Assembly (NCBI RefSeq): GCF_900110685.1
Contig: NZ_FOES01000005.1
Location: forward strand, 55,610 to 119,609
Origin: Piscibacillus halophilus
GTDB lineage: Bacteria; Bacillota; Bacilli; Bacillales; Alkalibacillaceae
DNA: 64,000 bases
Direction of reading: 5' to 3'
The position numbers were made by a program, and so were the translations under genes. Each line of letters starts with the position of its first letter. The stretch's first letter is position 1. The notes under the pieces were generated by a model, which saw only the letters and a program-made list of their open reading frames with translations, was not told where the DNA came from and searched no databases. Below, one piece after another: positions 35,107 through 44,013 of this stretch.

Positions 35107-36126
35107 ATGGCTGTTACAATTAAAGATGTTGCAAAAAAAGCAAATGTATCAACGGCTACCGTTTCTAGGGTCATATCAAACAATCCTAGAATTAGTGAAC
35201 AAACGAAACAAAAAGTTCGAAAAATCATGGAAGAAATGGGTTACCACCCTAATTTCCAAGCTAGAAACTTGGTAGTTAATAAAACTCAAACATTAGGAGT
35301 CGTAATGGCAAATTCGACTACTCTCTTATTACAAAATCCTTTCTTCCCAGAAGTTTTAAGAGGCATTTCCGCTAATGCTCACGACAATAAATATGGATTA
35401 TATTTAACTACTGGAACGACTGAGACCGAAATTTACGAAGAAGTCGTAGCCATGACTCAAGGGCGACGCGTGGACGGGATCATTCTTCTATATTCAAGGA
35501 AAAATGACCCCATCATGAATTACTTAATTGATCAAGAGTTCCCTTTTACTCTTGTAGGACGTCCAGAGCACCATCACTCAGATATATCGTTTGTTGACAA
35601 CGATAACGTAGAAAATGCTCGCAATGTGTCCCGTCATTTAATCGACTTCGGACATGAACGAATTGCGTATTTTGGATACGACAATGAATTTATAGTTTCA
35701 CATGACCGTCTGAAAGGTTATAAAGAAGCCTTAGCAAAAGCAGAGATACCATATCGTAATGAATATATCGTTAAACAAAAAACGCTTCAAGGAAACGAAA
35801 AAGAATTACTCAAACAATTAATTCATCTCGATGAGCCACCAACTGCACTCATAACTCATGACGATCTAATAGCTTATGAACTTATTCGCTACTTATCAGA
35901 TTTTGAACTTAAAGTGCCTAATGACATTTCGATTATAGGTTTTAACAATCATAAAATATCCGAACATCTAGATCCACCTCTCAGTACGGTTGATATTTCG
36001 ATTTATGACTTAGGTTTTGAAGCAACTCGTTTGCTCATTAACCGAATCCATCAGCCGAATCGTTCAGCTGAACAAATCATTGTACCATCAACTCTTATTA
36101 AACGTGGATCTTGCCGAAACTTATAA
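35107..36126 (+). CDS. LacI-family regulator of the alpha-glucoside cluster (MalR-like)
   Basis: 339 aa. HTH TIKDVAKKANVSTATVSRVI (residues 4-23), hinge NFQARNLV, then the sugar-binding domain ending VDISIYDLGFEATRLLINRI. Its genes are embedded in the operon, and two similar palindromic operators with a CAAACG centre lie before the binding-protein gene. It most likely represses the cluster in the absence of maltose or a related sugar. Confidence 0.92.
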   Translation: MAVTIKDVAKKANVSTATVSRVISNNPRISEQTKQKVRKIMEEMGYHPNFQARNLVVNKTQTLGVVMANSTTLLLQNPFFPEVLRGISANAHDNKYGLYLTTGTTETEIYEEVVAMTQGRRVDGIILLYSRKNDPIMNYLIDQEFPFTLVGRPEHHHSDISFVDNDNVENARNVSRHLIDFGHERIAYFGYDNEFIVSHDRLKGYKEALAKAEIPYRNEYIVKQKTLQGNEKELLKQLIHLDEPPTALITHDDLIAYELIRYLSDFELKVPNDISIIGFNNHKISEHLDPPLSTVDISIYDLGFEATRLLINRIHQPNRSAEQIIVPSTLIKRGSCRNL

Positions 36127-36138
36127 AGGACTGATGAT

Positions 36139-37761
36139 ATGACAGAAAAGAAATGGTGGAAAGAATCCGTTGTTTACCAAATATATCCAAGAAGTTTTTA
36201 CGACTCGAATCAAGACGGAATCGGTGACCTTAAAGGAATTATAAAGAAGCTCGATTACTTCGTTGACCTAGGTGTTGATGTCATTTGGATTTGTCCAATG
36301 TATCAATCACCTAATGATGATAACGGGTATGATATTAGTGATTATCAATCGATAATGGAAGAATTCGGGACAATGGAGGACTTTGACCGATTACTAGATG
36401 AAGCACACGATAGAGGTCTAAAAGTGATTCTAGATCTTGTATTAAACCATACCAGCGATGAACATCATTGGTTTATTGAATCACGTTCTGCTAAAGACCA
36501 CCCTAAACGAGATTGGTATATATGGCGTGATCAACCGAATAACTGGGAAAGTATTTTTGGTGGATCTGCTTGGGAGTATGACGACAAGACAGGTCAATAT
36601 TATTTACATATCTTCTCTAAAAAGCAACCTGATTTAAATTGGGAAAATAAAGAAGTACGCCACAACTTATACGACATGGTCAACTGGTGGTTAGATAAAG
36701 GTATTGATGGATTTCGAATCGATGCTATTAGCCATATCAAAAAAACTGAGGGACTACCTGATGCTCAAAACCCTGAGTGTAAACCATACGCCCCAGCTTG
36801 GGAACATATGATGAATGTCGATGGCATTCATGACTTTTTAGAGGAATTAAACCAACAAACGTTTTCTAATTACGATATTATGACGGTTGCAGAAGCTAAT
36901 GGGGTCGGAACAGAAGACATCCATCAATGGGTCGGTCAAAGTGGAAAATTTAACATGGTTTTTCAATTTGAACATCTTGCATTATGGGATGGAGAGTCTA
37001 ATAAAGACTTAAATATTATAGAATTGAAAGAAACGTTAACACGTTGGCAAAAAACACTTGAACGTGATGGTTGGAATGCATTGTTTATTGAGAACCATGA
37101 CATCCCTAGAGTGACCTCTACTTGGGGGAATGACTCTAATTACTGGCGAGAAAGTGCCACTGCACTTGGTGCGATGTATTTCTTCATGAAAGGAACGCCT
37201 TTTATCTATCAAGGTCAAGAAATCGGTATGACGAACTCTGAATTTAAACAAATTGGTGAATTTAATGATGTCAGAACGATCAACGACTATTATCTAAAAA
37301 AACAAGAGGGATATAGTCATGAAGAAATTATGGCAATCCTTAATAAAACGAGCCGAGATCATTCGAGAACACCGATGCAATGGAATAATCAAGATCACGC
37401 TGGGTTCAGTCAGACATCCCCATGGCTAAAAGTTAATGATAATTACGAATGGCTAAACGTTGAAAAACAACAAAACGATGAGGGATCTGTATTAAGTTTT
37501 TACAAAAAGATGATCAAACTACGCCGTCAATATGATGTTTTTATATACGGTCAATACGAGCTACAAATGGCAGATCATCCAACTATATTCTCCTATACAC
37601 GAGAATACGAAGGTGTGCGCATGCTAATCGTCACAAACTTAAGCGAACAACCAGCTGTAATGGATTCATTCGATATTGATAAGCTATTATTAAGCAATGA
37701 CTCTGACGCTTCATCCAATGTATTAAATCCATATGAGGCGAGAGTTTATAAGTTAAAATAA
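36139..37761 (+). CDS. alpha-glucosidase GH13_31, probably alpha-1,4-specific
   Basis: 540 aa. Catalytic Asp195 in GFRIDAISH, Glu252 in TVAEANG and Asp321 in ENHDIPR. The residue after the nucleophile is Ala, unlike Val in the paralogue at 29336-30931; small residues (Ala/Thr) at this place go with alpha-1,4 activity. The pair thus probably splits maltose- and isomaltose-type bonds between them. It is last in the operon and is followed by array F and a terminator. Confidence 0.92.
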   Translation: MTEKKWWKESVVYQIYPRSFYDSNQDGIGDLKGIIKKLDYFVDLGVDVIWICPMYQSPNDDNGYDISDYQSIMEEFGTMEDFDRLLDEAHDRGLKVILDLVLNHTSDEHHWFIESRSAKDHPKRDWYIWRDQPNNWESIFGGSAWEYDDKTGQYYLHIFSKKQPDLNWENKEVRHNLYDMVNWWLDKGIDGFRIDAISHIKKTEGLPDAQNPECKPYAPAWEHMMNVDGIHDFLEELNQQTFSNYDIMTVAEANGVGTEDIHQWVGQSGKFNMVFQFEHLALWDGESNKDLNIIELKETLTRWQKTLERDGWNALFIENHDIPRVTSTWGNDSNYWRESATALGAMYFFMKGTPFIYQGQEIGMTNSEFKQIGEFNDVRTINDYYLKKQEGYSHEEIMAILNKTSRDHSRTPMQWNNQDHAGFSQTSPWLKVNDNYEWLNVEKQQNDEGSVLSFYKKMIKLRRQYDVFIYGQYELQMADHPTIFSYTREYEGVRMLIVTNLSEQPAVMDSFDIDKLLLSNDSDASSNVLNPYEARVYKLK

Positions 37762-37768
37762 TATTTAC

Positions 37769-37860
37769 TTAAGTATGAACTGAAAAAAGTTTAGTTAGCG
37801 TCCTATTTTGTTTAGTTAAGCGTCCAAAAACTTTAGTTAAAGCCATTTTCTCTTAATTAT
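37769..37860. repeat. 21-bp-pitch array F, core TTTAGTTA
   Basis: Exact cores TTTAGTTA start at 37790, 37811 and 37832, each 21 bp apart; the first two continue (A)GCGTCC. Degenerate matches follow the same register at 37769 and 37853 and reach 37874 inside the terminator stem. The array lies between the glucosidase stop codon and the terminator. Confidence 0.8.
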
Positions 37861-37894
37861 AAAAGGTGTGAGTTAAAGTTAACTCACACCTTTT
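37861..37894. terminator. bidirectional intrinsic terminator
   Basis: A perfect 16-bp stem with a 2-nt loop (AAAAGGTGTGAGTTAA and its complement), with a T tail on the plus strand. It ends the alpha-glucoside operon and pgi. Confidence 0.9.
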
Positions 37895-37898
37895 CCTA

Positions 37899-39176
37899 TT
37901 AATATCCTGGCTTATTTAATAATTTAAAGATCGCTGTTTTGTAGTCCTCAACACCTGGTTGGTTAAAAGGATTTATGCCTAATAAATAGGCACTATAGGC
38001 ACATGAGAGCATGTAAAAATATAATAAATAGCCTAAGTGATATTCATCGATCTTCTTCACGTGAACTCCGATTTGTGGGACACCACCTGATAAATGGGCT
38101 TCGGAAACACCTTTATAAGCTGTCAGGTTGAATTCATGTAAAGACAAACCTGCTAGATAGTTTAATTGATCCGCGTTGTTTTCCGCTTCAAACACTTCTA
38201 AATCCTCATCCGCTTCATCGACAACTAAGAACGACTCTAATAAATTTCGTTTTCCATCTTGAATGTATTGACCTAGCGAATGTAAGTCCGTCGTATAAAC
38301 AACTGAGATCGGGAAAATGCCTTTATGTTCTTTCCCTTCACTTTCACCAAACAACTGCTTCCACCATTCTTGCACGAAGCTTAACTTTGGTTCAAACGTT
38401 GCTAATACTTCATTAGTATAGCCTTGTTCATATAAATGATGGCGAATCGTTCCATACCGAATCGCTGGGTTGTCACCAGGGTTAAATGATTTAAGCTCGT
38501 CTTCTGCATCTTTAGCGCCTTGAATTAATTGGTTAAGTTCAAAACCTGCAGCTGCAATTGGCAATAATCCTACAGCTGTGAAAACAGAATAACGACCTCC
38601 TACATCATCCGGTACCACAAAACGTTTATAGCCTTTTTCTTCAGCTAACGTTAGTAAAGCCCCTTTTTCAGCATCTGTCGTAACAAAGATACGTGATTCA
38701 GCTTCTTTTCCATAGCGATCTTTCATGTATTGTTGTAAAAAGCGAAACGCTAAGGCTGGTTCAGTTGTGGTACCTGATTTCGAAATTACGTTAAGCGCGA
38801 CCTCCTTGTCATCAACATAAGACATAAGTTGTTTTAAGTAAGGGCCGCTCACTTGATGCCCCGCAAATAATACTTCAAAATTAGGGTTCTTTTCAAAGTG
38901 AGGTTGTAAGGCTTCAATCACAGCCTTCGCTCCTAAGTATGAACCACCAATCCCAATGACAATCAGTACGTCTGCTTTTTCACGGATTTGAGTAGCTGTA
39001 TCTTTAATGCCATTCAAAAAATCTTCACTTAAACCAGACGGCCAGTCTAACCAACCTACATAATCATTGCCTTCTCCGGTTTTCGCATATAATTTTTCGT
39101 GAATGGACTTAAGCGTGCGCTTTTTATCGTCTGTTAAAATGTCTTGATAATTCCCAGAGTATGTTACGTTAATCAT
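37899..39176 (-). CDS. pgi: glucose-6-phosphate isomerase
   Basis: 425 aa, cytoplasmic; interconverts glucose-6-phosphate and fructose-6-phosphate. VIGIGGSYLGAKA near residue 75, VISKSGTTTEPALAFR (about 130-145), DDVGGRYSVFTAVGLLP (about 195-211) and the Glu/His/Lys residues of the family are present; the C terminus GVEDYKTAIFKLL is complete. It is slightly shorter than usual (about 450 aa). Placed next to the alpha-glucoside operon it takes the glucose-6-phosphate made by the ROK kinase into glycolysis. Confidence 0.97.
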   Translation of the reverse strand: MINVTYSGNYQDILTDDKKRTLKSIHEKLYAKTGEGNDYVGWLDWPSGLSEDFLNGIKDTATQIREKADVLIVIGIGGSYLGAKAVIEALQPHFEKNPNFEVLFAGHQVSGPYLKQLMSYVDDKEVALNVISKSGTTTEPALAFRFLQQYMKDRYGKEAESRIFVTTDAEKGALLTLAEEKGYKRFVVPDDVGGRYSVFTAVGLLPIAAAGFELNQLIQGAKDAEDELKSFNPGDNPAIRYGTIRHHLYEQGYTNEVLATFEPKLSFVQEWWKQLFGESEGKEHKGIFPISVVYTTDLHSLGQYIQDGKRNLLESFLVVDEADEDLEVFEAENNADQLNYLAGLSLHEFNLTAYKGVSEAHLSGGVPQIGVHVKKIDEYHLGYLLYFYMLSCAYSAYLLGINPFNQPGVEDYKTAIFKLLNKPGY

Positions 39177-39238
39177 ATGTAAAACGTCTCCTTTCCCCCT
39201 TCATTATAATTAACATAGTCTATAATCGCCAATTTATC

Positions 39239-40237
39239 TTAATTAACTCTCGTGACCTCATAGCCCTCTTCTTCTAAAATCGAACCAATATGAGGTTCTA
39301 AGGTTAAATGAAGAGATCCAACAATTACAAAGTACGTTTGATCCTCTTCGGCTTCTAGAAACTCTTGAATTTGTTCCGCCATGTGATAGTTTCGCTCGTC
39401 ATTTAAAGCTGTCAAATAAGCTTCATCCTCTGGATCACTTTCTTCCTCTTCAACGATGAGCATATCTAATAAGGCTTCCTCATCACCTTGTCTATAAACT
39501 TCTAACATTCCGTTTAACTCTTCCTCATAATTATCTTGCGACTCAATCGTTTCTTCTAACATTTCAATTTGATAGTCTTCTGATAGGTCTGCAAATATAC
39601 TAAGTTGGTCTTCCACTGTCTCAAGCGCCACTACTTCTTTTTCATCGCTTTCTGCTTTATTCAAGAAATACTGATCAACACCATCTGTGTAACCTAATTC
39701 TAAAATTTTCATCTGTTCAATTTGGTTTGTCACAAACCACGGTTTATATTGTTTAACAGACTCCATTGGGACGATCGTACCCTCGAATATATCTTCTACC
39801 TGTTCATAGAGTTCAGGCGAAATATGATCTTCTAGAGTTGTTCCATCTTGATAACTAGCGTATTGATTCGTAATCTGTTCCATTTCAAACATATCAATAT
39901 TATTCATATCAATCTCAGGAACCACGACATCTGACTCTTCATAAGCTTGTTCAACGGTTTCACTTAGCGGAAAAAAATCTCTAGGCGCGATATGAATCGT
40001 ACCTAAAAGGTAAACAGTCGTAGGGCCTTGCTCCACCTTCCAAAGAAAACCTTCTGGCCTTTCACCTTCAACTTCCTCCGCTTCATCCTCTGCATGATCC
40101 GTATTTGAATCTGCTTCTTCCATCTCTTCAGTATCTGTATTATCTTGGTCTTGTTGTTGTGTTTCTTGATCCGAGTCCATACATCCAGCTATGATTAAAA
40201 ACAGGACTAAACTAAATACATAAATGAATCTTTTCAT
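39239..40237 (-). CDS. TraB/GumN-family lipoprotein
   Basis: 332 aa. Signal peptide with lipobox IAGC (Cys19), a long acidic linker (about residues 24-60), then the TraB/GumN domain starting FLWKVEQGPTTVYLLGTIHIAPRDFFP (with His) and ending YFVIVGSLHLTLEPHIGSIL. The His-containing motifs GTIH and GSLH fit the presumed metal site of the family. It is an extracellular, membrane-anchored protein of unknown substrate. The acidity fits a halophile. Confidence 0.85.
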   Translation of the reverse strand: MKRFIYVFSLVLFLIIAGCMDSDQETQQQDQDNTDTEEMEEADSNTDHAEDEAEEVEGERPEGFLWKVEQGPTTVYLLGTIHIAPRDFFPLSETVEQAYEESDVVVPEIDMNNIDMFEMEQITNQYASYQDGTTLEDHISPELYEQVEDIFEGTIVPMESVKQYKPWFVTNQIEQMKILELGYTDGVDQYFLNKAESDEKEVVALETVEDQLSIFADLSEDYQIEMLEETIESQDNYEEELNGMLEVYRQGDEEALLDMLIVEEEESDPEDEAYLTALNDERNYHMAEQIQEFLEAEEDQTYFVIVGSLHLTLEPHIGSILEEEGYEVTRVN

Positions 40238-40336
40238 ACAATCACTAACTCCTTTACCAAATGATAGAAATACACTTAATATTATCTTAACGATATTTTT
40301 AGATGATTTCTATTCATAATAGATAATAAAATATTA

Positions 40337-40363
40337 AAGTCACTTGCAATCTGCAAGTGACTT
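40337..40363 (-). terminator. hairpin at the end of the SDR gene
   Basis: AAGTCACTTGCA pairs perfectly with TGCAAGTGACTT around 3 nt; the minus-strand tail is A/T-rich. Confidence 0.75.
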
Positions 40364-40370
40364 CATCCTA

Positions 40371-41162
40371 TCATAATGCTTTTACCATTCCACCATCGAC
40401 GACTAATGATTGTCCTGTTAAATAAGTATTTGCTCCTGATCCTAAAAATACAGCGACTTTAGCAAATTCCTCTGGTTCACCATATCGGCCCATTGGAATA
40501 GACCGTTCAGCCTGTTGTTGAACATCCTTTACAGAAACGCCCAATTTTTCTGCTCTTACTTGATCCAGCTCGGTTAATCGATCCGTTCCAATCCTCCCTG
40601 GGCCAAGCGTGTTAATGAGAATATTATGTTCTCCAAGCTCTTGAGACAACCCTTTGACTAACCCAACTATTCCCGCTCGGAACGTGTTAGACAATAACAG
40701 GTTATCGATGGTTTGTTTTATGGACGATGAGGCAAAATTGACAATCCTCCCAGACTTTTGCTCTTTCATATATGGTAAAACCTCACGAATGGTTCGAATA
40801 AAACTTAGTAGGTTTAACTCAAAAGCATTCTGCCAATCATCATCCTGAAACTTGTCAAACGTTCCGGCAGGAGGACCGCCAGCATTATTAACCAACACAT
40901 CCACTGTTCCATTCTGATTAACAACTTCCTTAATTAAAGACTGAATATCTTTAGGATTGGTTATATCACATACTTGATAAAAAACCTGTTCATTTCCACT
41001 AGCTGACCTGATCTCTTCGACTGCTTTTTTTAGTTCTGCTTCACTTCGACTTGAAATAAAAACGGAAGCTCCTTCTTTCGCAAACTCTAAAGCTGTTGCT
41101 TTCCCTAATCCTTTACTTGCTGCCATGACAACAACTGATTTTCTATTTAATCCTAAATCCAA
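40371..41162 (-). CDS. short-chain dehydrogenase/reductase
   Basis: 263 aa. Cofactor motif AASKGLGKA (a variant of TGxxxGxG), NNAGGPPAG, and a C-terminal YLTGQSLVVDGGM are visible. The catalytic Tyr position in the S-x(n)-Y-x-x-x-K motif is not clear: the segment reads ASSSIKQTIDNLLLSNTFRAG, lacking the usual YxxxK. A TTG start at 41162 is chosen for AAGGAGGGG. It may be a non-canonical or catalytically altered SDR of the 3-oxoacyl reductase-like group. It stands alone. Confidence 0.8.
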   Translation of the reverse strand: MDLGLNRKSVVVMAASKGLGKATALEFAKEGASVFISSRSEAELKKAVEEIRSASGNEQVFYQVCDITNPKDIQSLIKEVVNQNGTVDVLVNNAGGPPAGTFDKFQDDDWQNAFELNLLSFIRTIREVLPYMKEQKSGRIVNFASSSIKQTIDNLLLSNTFRAGIVGLVKGLSQELGEHNILINTLGPGRIGTDRLTELDQVRAEKLGVSVKDVQQQAERSIPMGRYGEPEEFAKVAVFLGSGANTYLTGQSLVVDGGMVKAL

Positions 41163-41270
41163 CTGATTCCCCTCCTTATAAATCAAATCACTACTTAAAT
41201 CATTTTCTACACTTTTATCAAAAATCCTTTTGTATGAGCGATTCCACGTAAAATGACTGAAAAATTTTTA

Positions 41271-41306
41271 TAAAAAATAGCCCTGCGCTAAAACGCAGAG
41301 CTATTT
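41271..41306 (-). terminator. intrinsic terminator of ectABC
   Basis: AAATAGCCCTGCG pairs with CGCAGAGCTATTT (one mismatch) around 6 nt; on the minus strand a T run follows. Confidence 0.88.
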
Positions 41307-41312
41307 CAAACA

Positions 41313-41708
41313 TTATTCATCATCTACTGGATAAACACCGTTCTCATCATGTACTTCTTTACCTGAGATTGGAGGATTGAAGACACATACAACACGCATA
41401 TCTTCACTACCACCACGTAATAGGTGTTCGTCATGCTCGTCTAAAGCATATAATGTACCTGGTGTGATTTTATAGACTTTACCGTCTTTTAACGTTTCTA
41501 CCTCACCATCACCTTCAATGCAGTAAACGGCTTCTAAGTGATTTTGATACCAAATATGAGTTTCAGTTCCTGCTTTAATAACCGTATCATGAACCGAGTA
41601 CCCCATATTATCTTTCTTAAGGATTAAACGACGACTTACCCAATTCCCATTTTCTGCTTGAACGTCTTGTTCAGTGCCTAAGATATCTTCTAATTTAACG
41701 ACCTTCAT
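41313..41708 (-). CDS. ectC: L-ectoine synthase EctC
   Basis: 131-aa cupin enzyme that cyclises N-gamma-acetyl-2,4-diaminobutyrate to ectoine, the last step of the pathway. Recognisable are [40 protein letters not shown] with metal ligands, and [14 protein letters not shown]. Length is typical. It is the last gene of ectABC, 24 bp after ectB. No ectD (hydroxylase) or dedicated aspartokinase follows. Confidence 0.97.
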   Translation of the reverse strand: MKVVKLEDILGTEQDVQAENGNWVSRRLILKKDNMGYSVHDTVIKAGTETHIWYQNHLEAVYCIEGDGEVETLKDGKVYKITPGTLYALDEHDEHLLRGGSEDMRVVCVFNPPISGKEVHDENGVYPVDDE

Positions 41709-41732
41709 TGGTTGATTTCTCCCCTTCAGATG

Positions 41733-43007
41733 TTAGTTTGTAACAGGTTCTTTTACAACGGCTCTAACACTCTCTTCAATAATTTCTAATCCTGCTTTAA
41801 GAGCCGCATCATCAATATTAACCGCAGGGAATAATTTGAAAACTTCCCCGTCCATACCTGCTGTTTCCATAATAAGACCACGTTCGAACGCTTCAGATGT
41901 CACTTGATCAGCGACTTCCCCGTTTTCACATTCGATTCCAACCATTAAGCCACGGCCTTTAACCTTGCCGTTAAGCTCAGGATATTTTTCAACGATCTCA
42001 TTTAGGAAAGTCAATGTTAACTCAGATTTTTGCTCAATAGATTCTTCAAATTTTTCATCTTTCCAATAATCTAAAGCAGCTGAAGCTGTTACAAAAGCGT
42101 GATTATTTCCACGGAATGTCCCATTGTGCTCACCTGGGCTCCAGACATCTAATTCTGGACGGAATAATGCCACAGCAAATGGTAATCCGTAACCACTTAA
42201 TGACTTCGATAAGCAGACGATATCTGGTTTGATACCAGCTTTTTCGAAGCTAAAGAATGTGCCAGTACGTCCAATACCTGCTTGAATGTCATCGACAATG
42301 AGAAGGATATTAAATCGGTGACAGATTTCTTCGACTCTCTTAAGCCAATCAAAGCGAGCAGCATTAATTCCACCTTCACCTTGAACAGTCTCAACAATCA
42401 TAGCCGCAGGAAGATCGACACCACTTCCGTCATCCTCTAAATAACGTTCTAAATAATCAAGGGAATCTTTCTCATCCACAAATTGGTCATATGGCATCGT
42501 AACCGTATGGTTAAGGGGTACACCTGCTCCTTTACGTTTAGAAGCATTACCCGTTACAGATAGAGAACCAATAGTCATACCGTGGAAGCCTCTTGTAAAA
42601 CTAATAATATCTGTACGGCCGGTTACTTTACGTGCTAGCTTCAGAGCACTTTCAACAGCGTTTGTCCCAGTTGGACCTGGAAACATCATTTTATAATCAA
42701 GGTCACGTGGTTTTAAAATGACTTCATTAAATTTTTCAATAAACTCAGCTTTAGCTGATGTTGCTTTATCTAATGAGTGCGTAATACCATCGTCCATAAT
42801 GTATTCAATTAATTTTTCTTTCATTTTCTGATCATTGTGTCCATAGTTTAGTGCACCTGCACCTGAGAAAAAGTCAATGTACTCTTTACCGTTCTCATCC
42901 CAGAGCTTGTGCTCCTTTGCTTTTGTGAATACCGTCGGGAAATCACGGCAATAACTGCGTACCTCTGATTCTAATGTTTCAAAGATTTCCATATTTGTTT
43001 TAGACAT
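41733..43007 (-). CDS. ectB: diaminobutyrate-2-oxoglutarate transaminase EctB
   Basis: 424-aa class III PLP aminotransferase that makes L-2,4-diaminobutyrate from aspartate semialdehyde. [35 protein letters not shown], the aspartate in [11 protein letters not shown] and the PLP lysine in [12 protein letters not shown] are present. AAGGAGG precedes the ATG. It follows ectA by 47 bp. Confidence 0.97.
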   Translation of the reverse strand: MSKTNMEIFETLESEVRSYCRDFPTVFTKAKEHKLWDENGKEYIDFFSGAGALNYGHNDQKMKEKLIEYIMDDGITHSLDKATSAKAEFIEKFNEVILKPRDLDYKMMFPGPTGTNAVESALKLARKVTGRTDIISFTRGFHGMTIGSLSVTGNASKRKGAGVPLNHTVTMPYDQFVDEKDSLDYLERYLEDDGSGVDLPAAMIVETVQGEGGINAARFDWLKRVEEICHRFNILLIVDDIQAGIGRTGTFFSFEKAGIKPDIVCLSKSLSGYGLPFAVALFRPELDVWSPGEHNGTFRGNNHAFVTASAALDYWKDEKFEESIEQKSELTLTFLNEIVEKYPELNGKVKGRGLMVGIECENGEVADQVTSEAFERGLIMETAGMDGEVFKLFPAVNIDDAALKAGLEIIEESVRAVVKEPVTN

Positions 43008-43054
43008 TCTTTTCCTCCTTAAAATTTTATATCTTATCCATCATTTAAGCGGAA

Positions 43055-43576
43055 TTATTTATTAACTGGTCCGATTCTAAACCTTAATTCCTCTTCATGC
43101 TCATCTGATGGAAAAAGATCTTTAGAGAATAGCTCTGACACATCACATTTCGTATTATTCTTTTTCGCAAAACCTTTGAATAATGATTGTGAAGCTTTAT
43201 TAGAAGGTGTCACGGTTGCTTCTAAAAACCGAACATCTTGGCAAGCTTCTCGGTTAAAGATTTCTTGAAGCATTCGTGATGCAATCCCTTTTCCTCGTTG
43301 TGATGAGTCAACACCCACTTGCCATACAAATAAGACATCTTGTTTCTCTGGAGGTATAAACGCGGTTACAAATCCCACAATTTTCCCTTCCTCTTTCGCG
43401 ACAACACAGGTCTCAGAGAAGTATTCACACATCATAATGTATTTGTAGCATGAATTCTGGTCTAGTGTTGAATGACTCACTAAGTCCCACATCCCCGCTC
43501 CATCTTCTGGAGTCGGTTCCTCTAATTTAACAGTATCTAATGGCTTTAATGTAGCAGTTGCATTTTGATTACTGAT
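43055..43576 (-). CDS. ectA: L-2,4-diaminobutyrate acetyltransferase EctA, non-canonical start
   Basis: GNAT enzyme, 173 aa from the proposed start. MWDLV, the acetyl-CoA loop SQRGKGIASRM and FLEATVTPSNKASQSLFK are typical. The first canonical ATG (43492) would cut about 28 residues, including the conserved EEPTPEDGAGMW N terminus. In that frame a stop precedes any ATG/GTG/TTG. An ATC at 43576-43574 sits 9 nt after AAAGGAG and gives a normal-length protein (SNQNATATLKPLDTV...). So translation starts at a rare ATC codon, or an ATG has been changed. Confidence 0.85.
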   Translation of the reverse strand: MSNQNATATLKPLDTVKLEEPTPEDGAGMWDLVSHSTLDQNSCYKYIMMCEYFSETCVVAKEEGKIVGFVTAFIPPEKQDVLFVWQVGVDSSQRGKGIASRMLQEIFNREACQDVRFLEATVTPSNKASQSLFKGFAKKNNTKCDVSELFSKDLFPSDEHEEELRFRIGPVNK

Positions 43577-43623
43577 AAGTAAGTTCTCCTTTCACTCACG
43601 ATTTTTGAAACTTACATTTATTT

Positions 43624-43652
43624 ATAATAAGGGGGGCGAAATTTTTATTCAA
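43624..43652 (-). promoter_or_regulatory. probable promoter of ectABC
   Basis: On the minus strand TTGAAT (43652-43647) lies 17 bp before TATTAT (43629-43624), about 45 bp before the start. The spacer contains a C6 run. Osmotic control is expected but not visible. Confidence 0.6.
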
Positions 43653-43856
43653 TTCAGTTAAATCTTGATTAATCATCATTGATATGAATTAAGTGTGGAA
43701 AATTTAGGCTTAGTATAAGGGTCCTTAAAAATGCTTATAAATCATTAAGTATCCTCTAAAATATTAAAGATTTACTTTAAATTGTAATAAAATAACTTTT
43801 ATGGATTAGGCTGTTCTTTCTTAATTCCACAGTAACCGACTGATTTTGACAATAAA

Positions 43857-44001
43857 AAATGAGGCTGAGACAAAAATAATGATTATATAAAAGAAGACGA
43901 ACCTTAGACTGTATTAAACATCCAAGGTTCGCCTTCTTTATAGTAGCTACATTTTCATTCGAATTTTATTGACCAATTTACCTTTGTCCCAGACTCATTT
44001 T
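43857..44001. repeat. inverted-repeat element with a nested hairpin
   Basis: The outer arms AAATGAGGCTGAGACAAA (left) and TTTGTCCCAGACTCATTT (right) are complementary with two mismatches and bound about 145 bp. Inside, AAGAAGACGAACCTT (43891-43905) pairs with AAGGTTCGCCTTCTT (43924-43938), one mismatch. It resembles the GGGACA-arm intergenic repeats seen in Bacillaceae and may be a MITE or a transcription-end element. The right end is at the 3' end of the CoA-transferase gene. Between it and ectA lies about 270 bp holding only the ect promoter. Confidence 0.8.
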
Positions 44002-44013
44002 AAATCAGTGTCA

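Noticed and set aside
43055..43492. EctA starting at the ATG at 43492
   Set aside because: It would remove the conserved N-terminal strand of the acetyltransferase, and no ribosome binding site is present.
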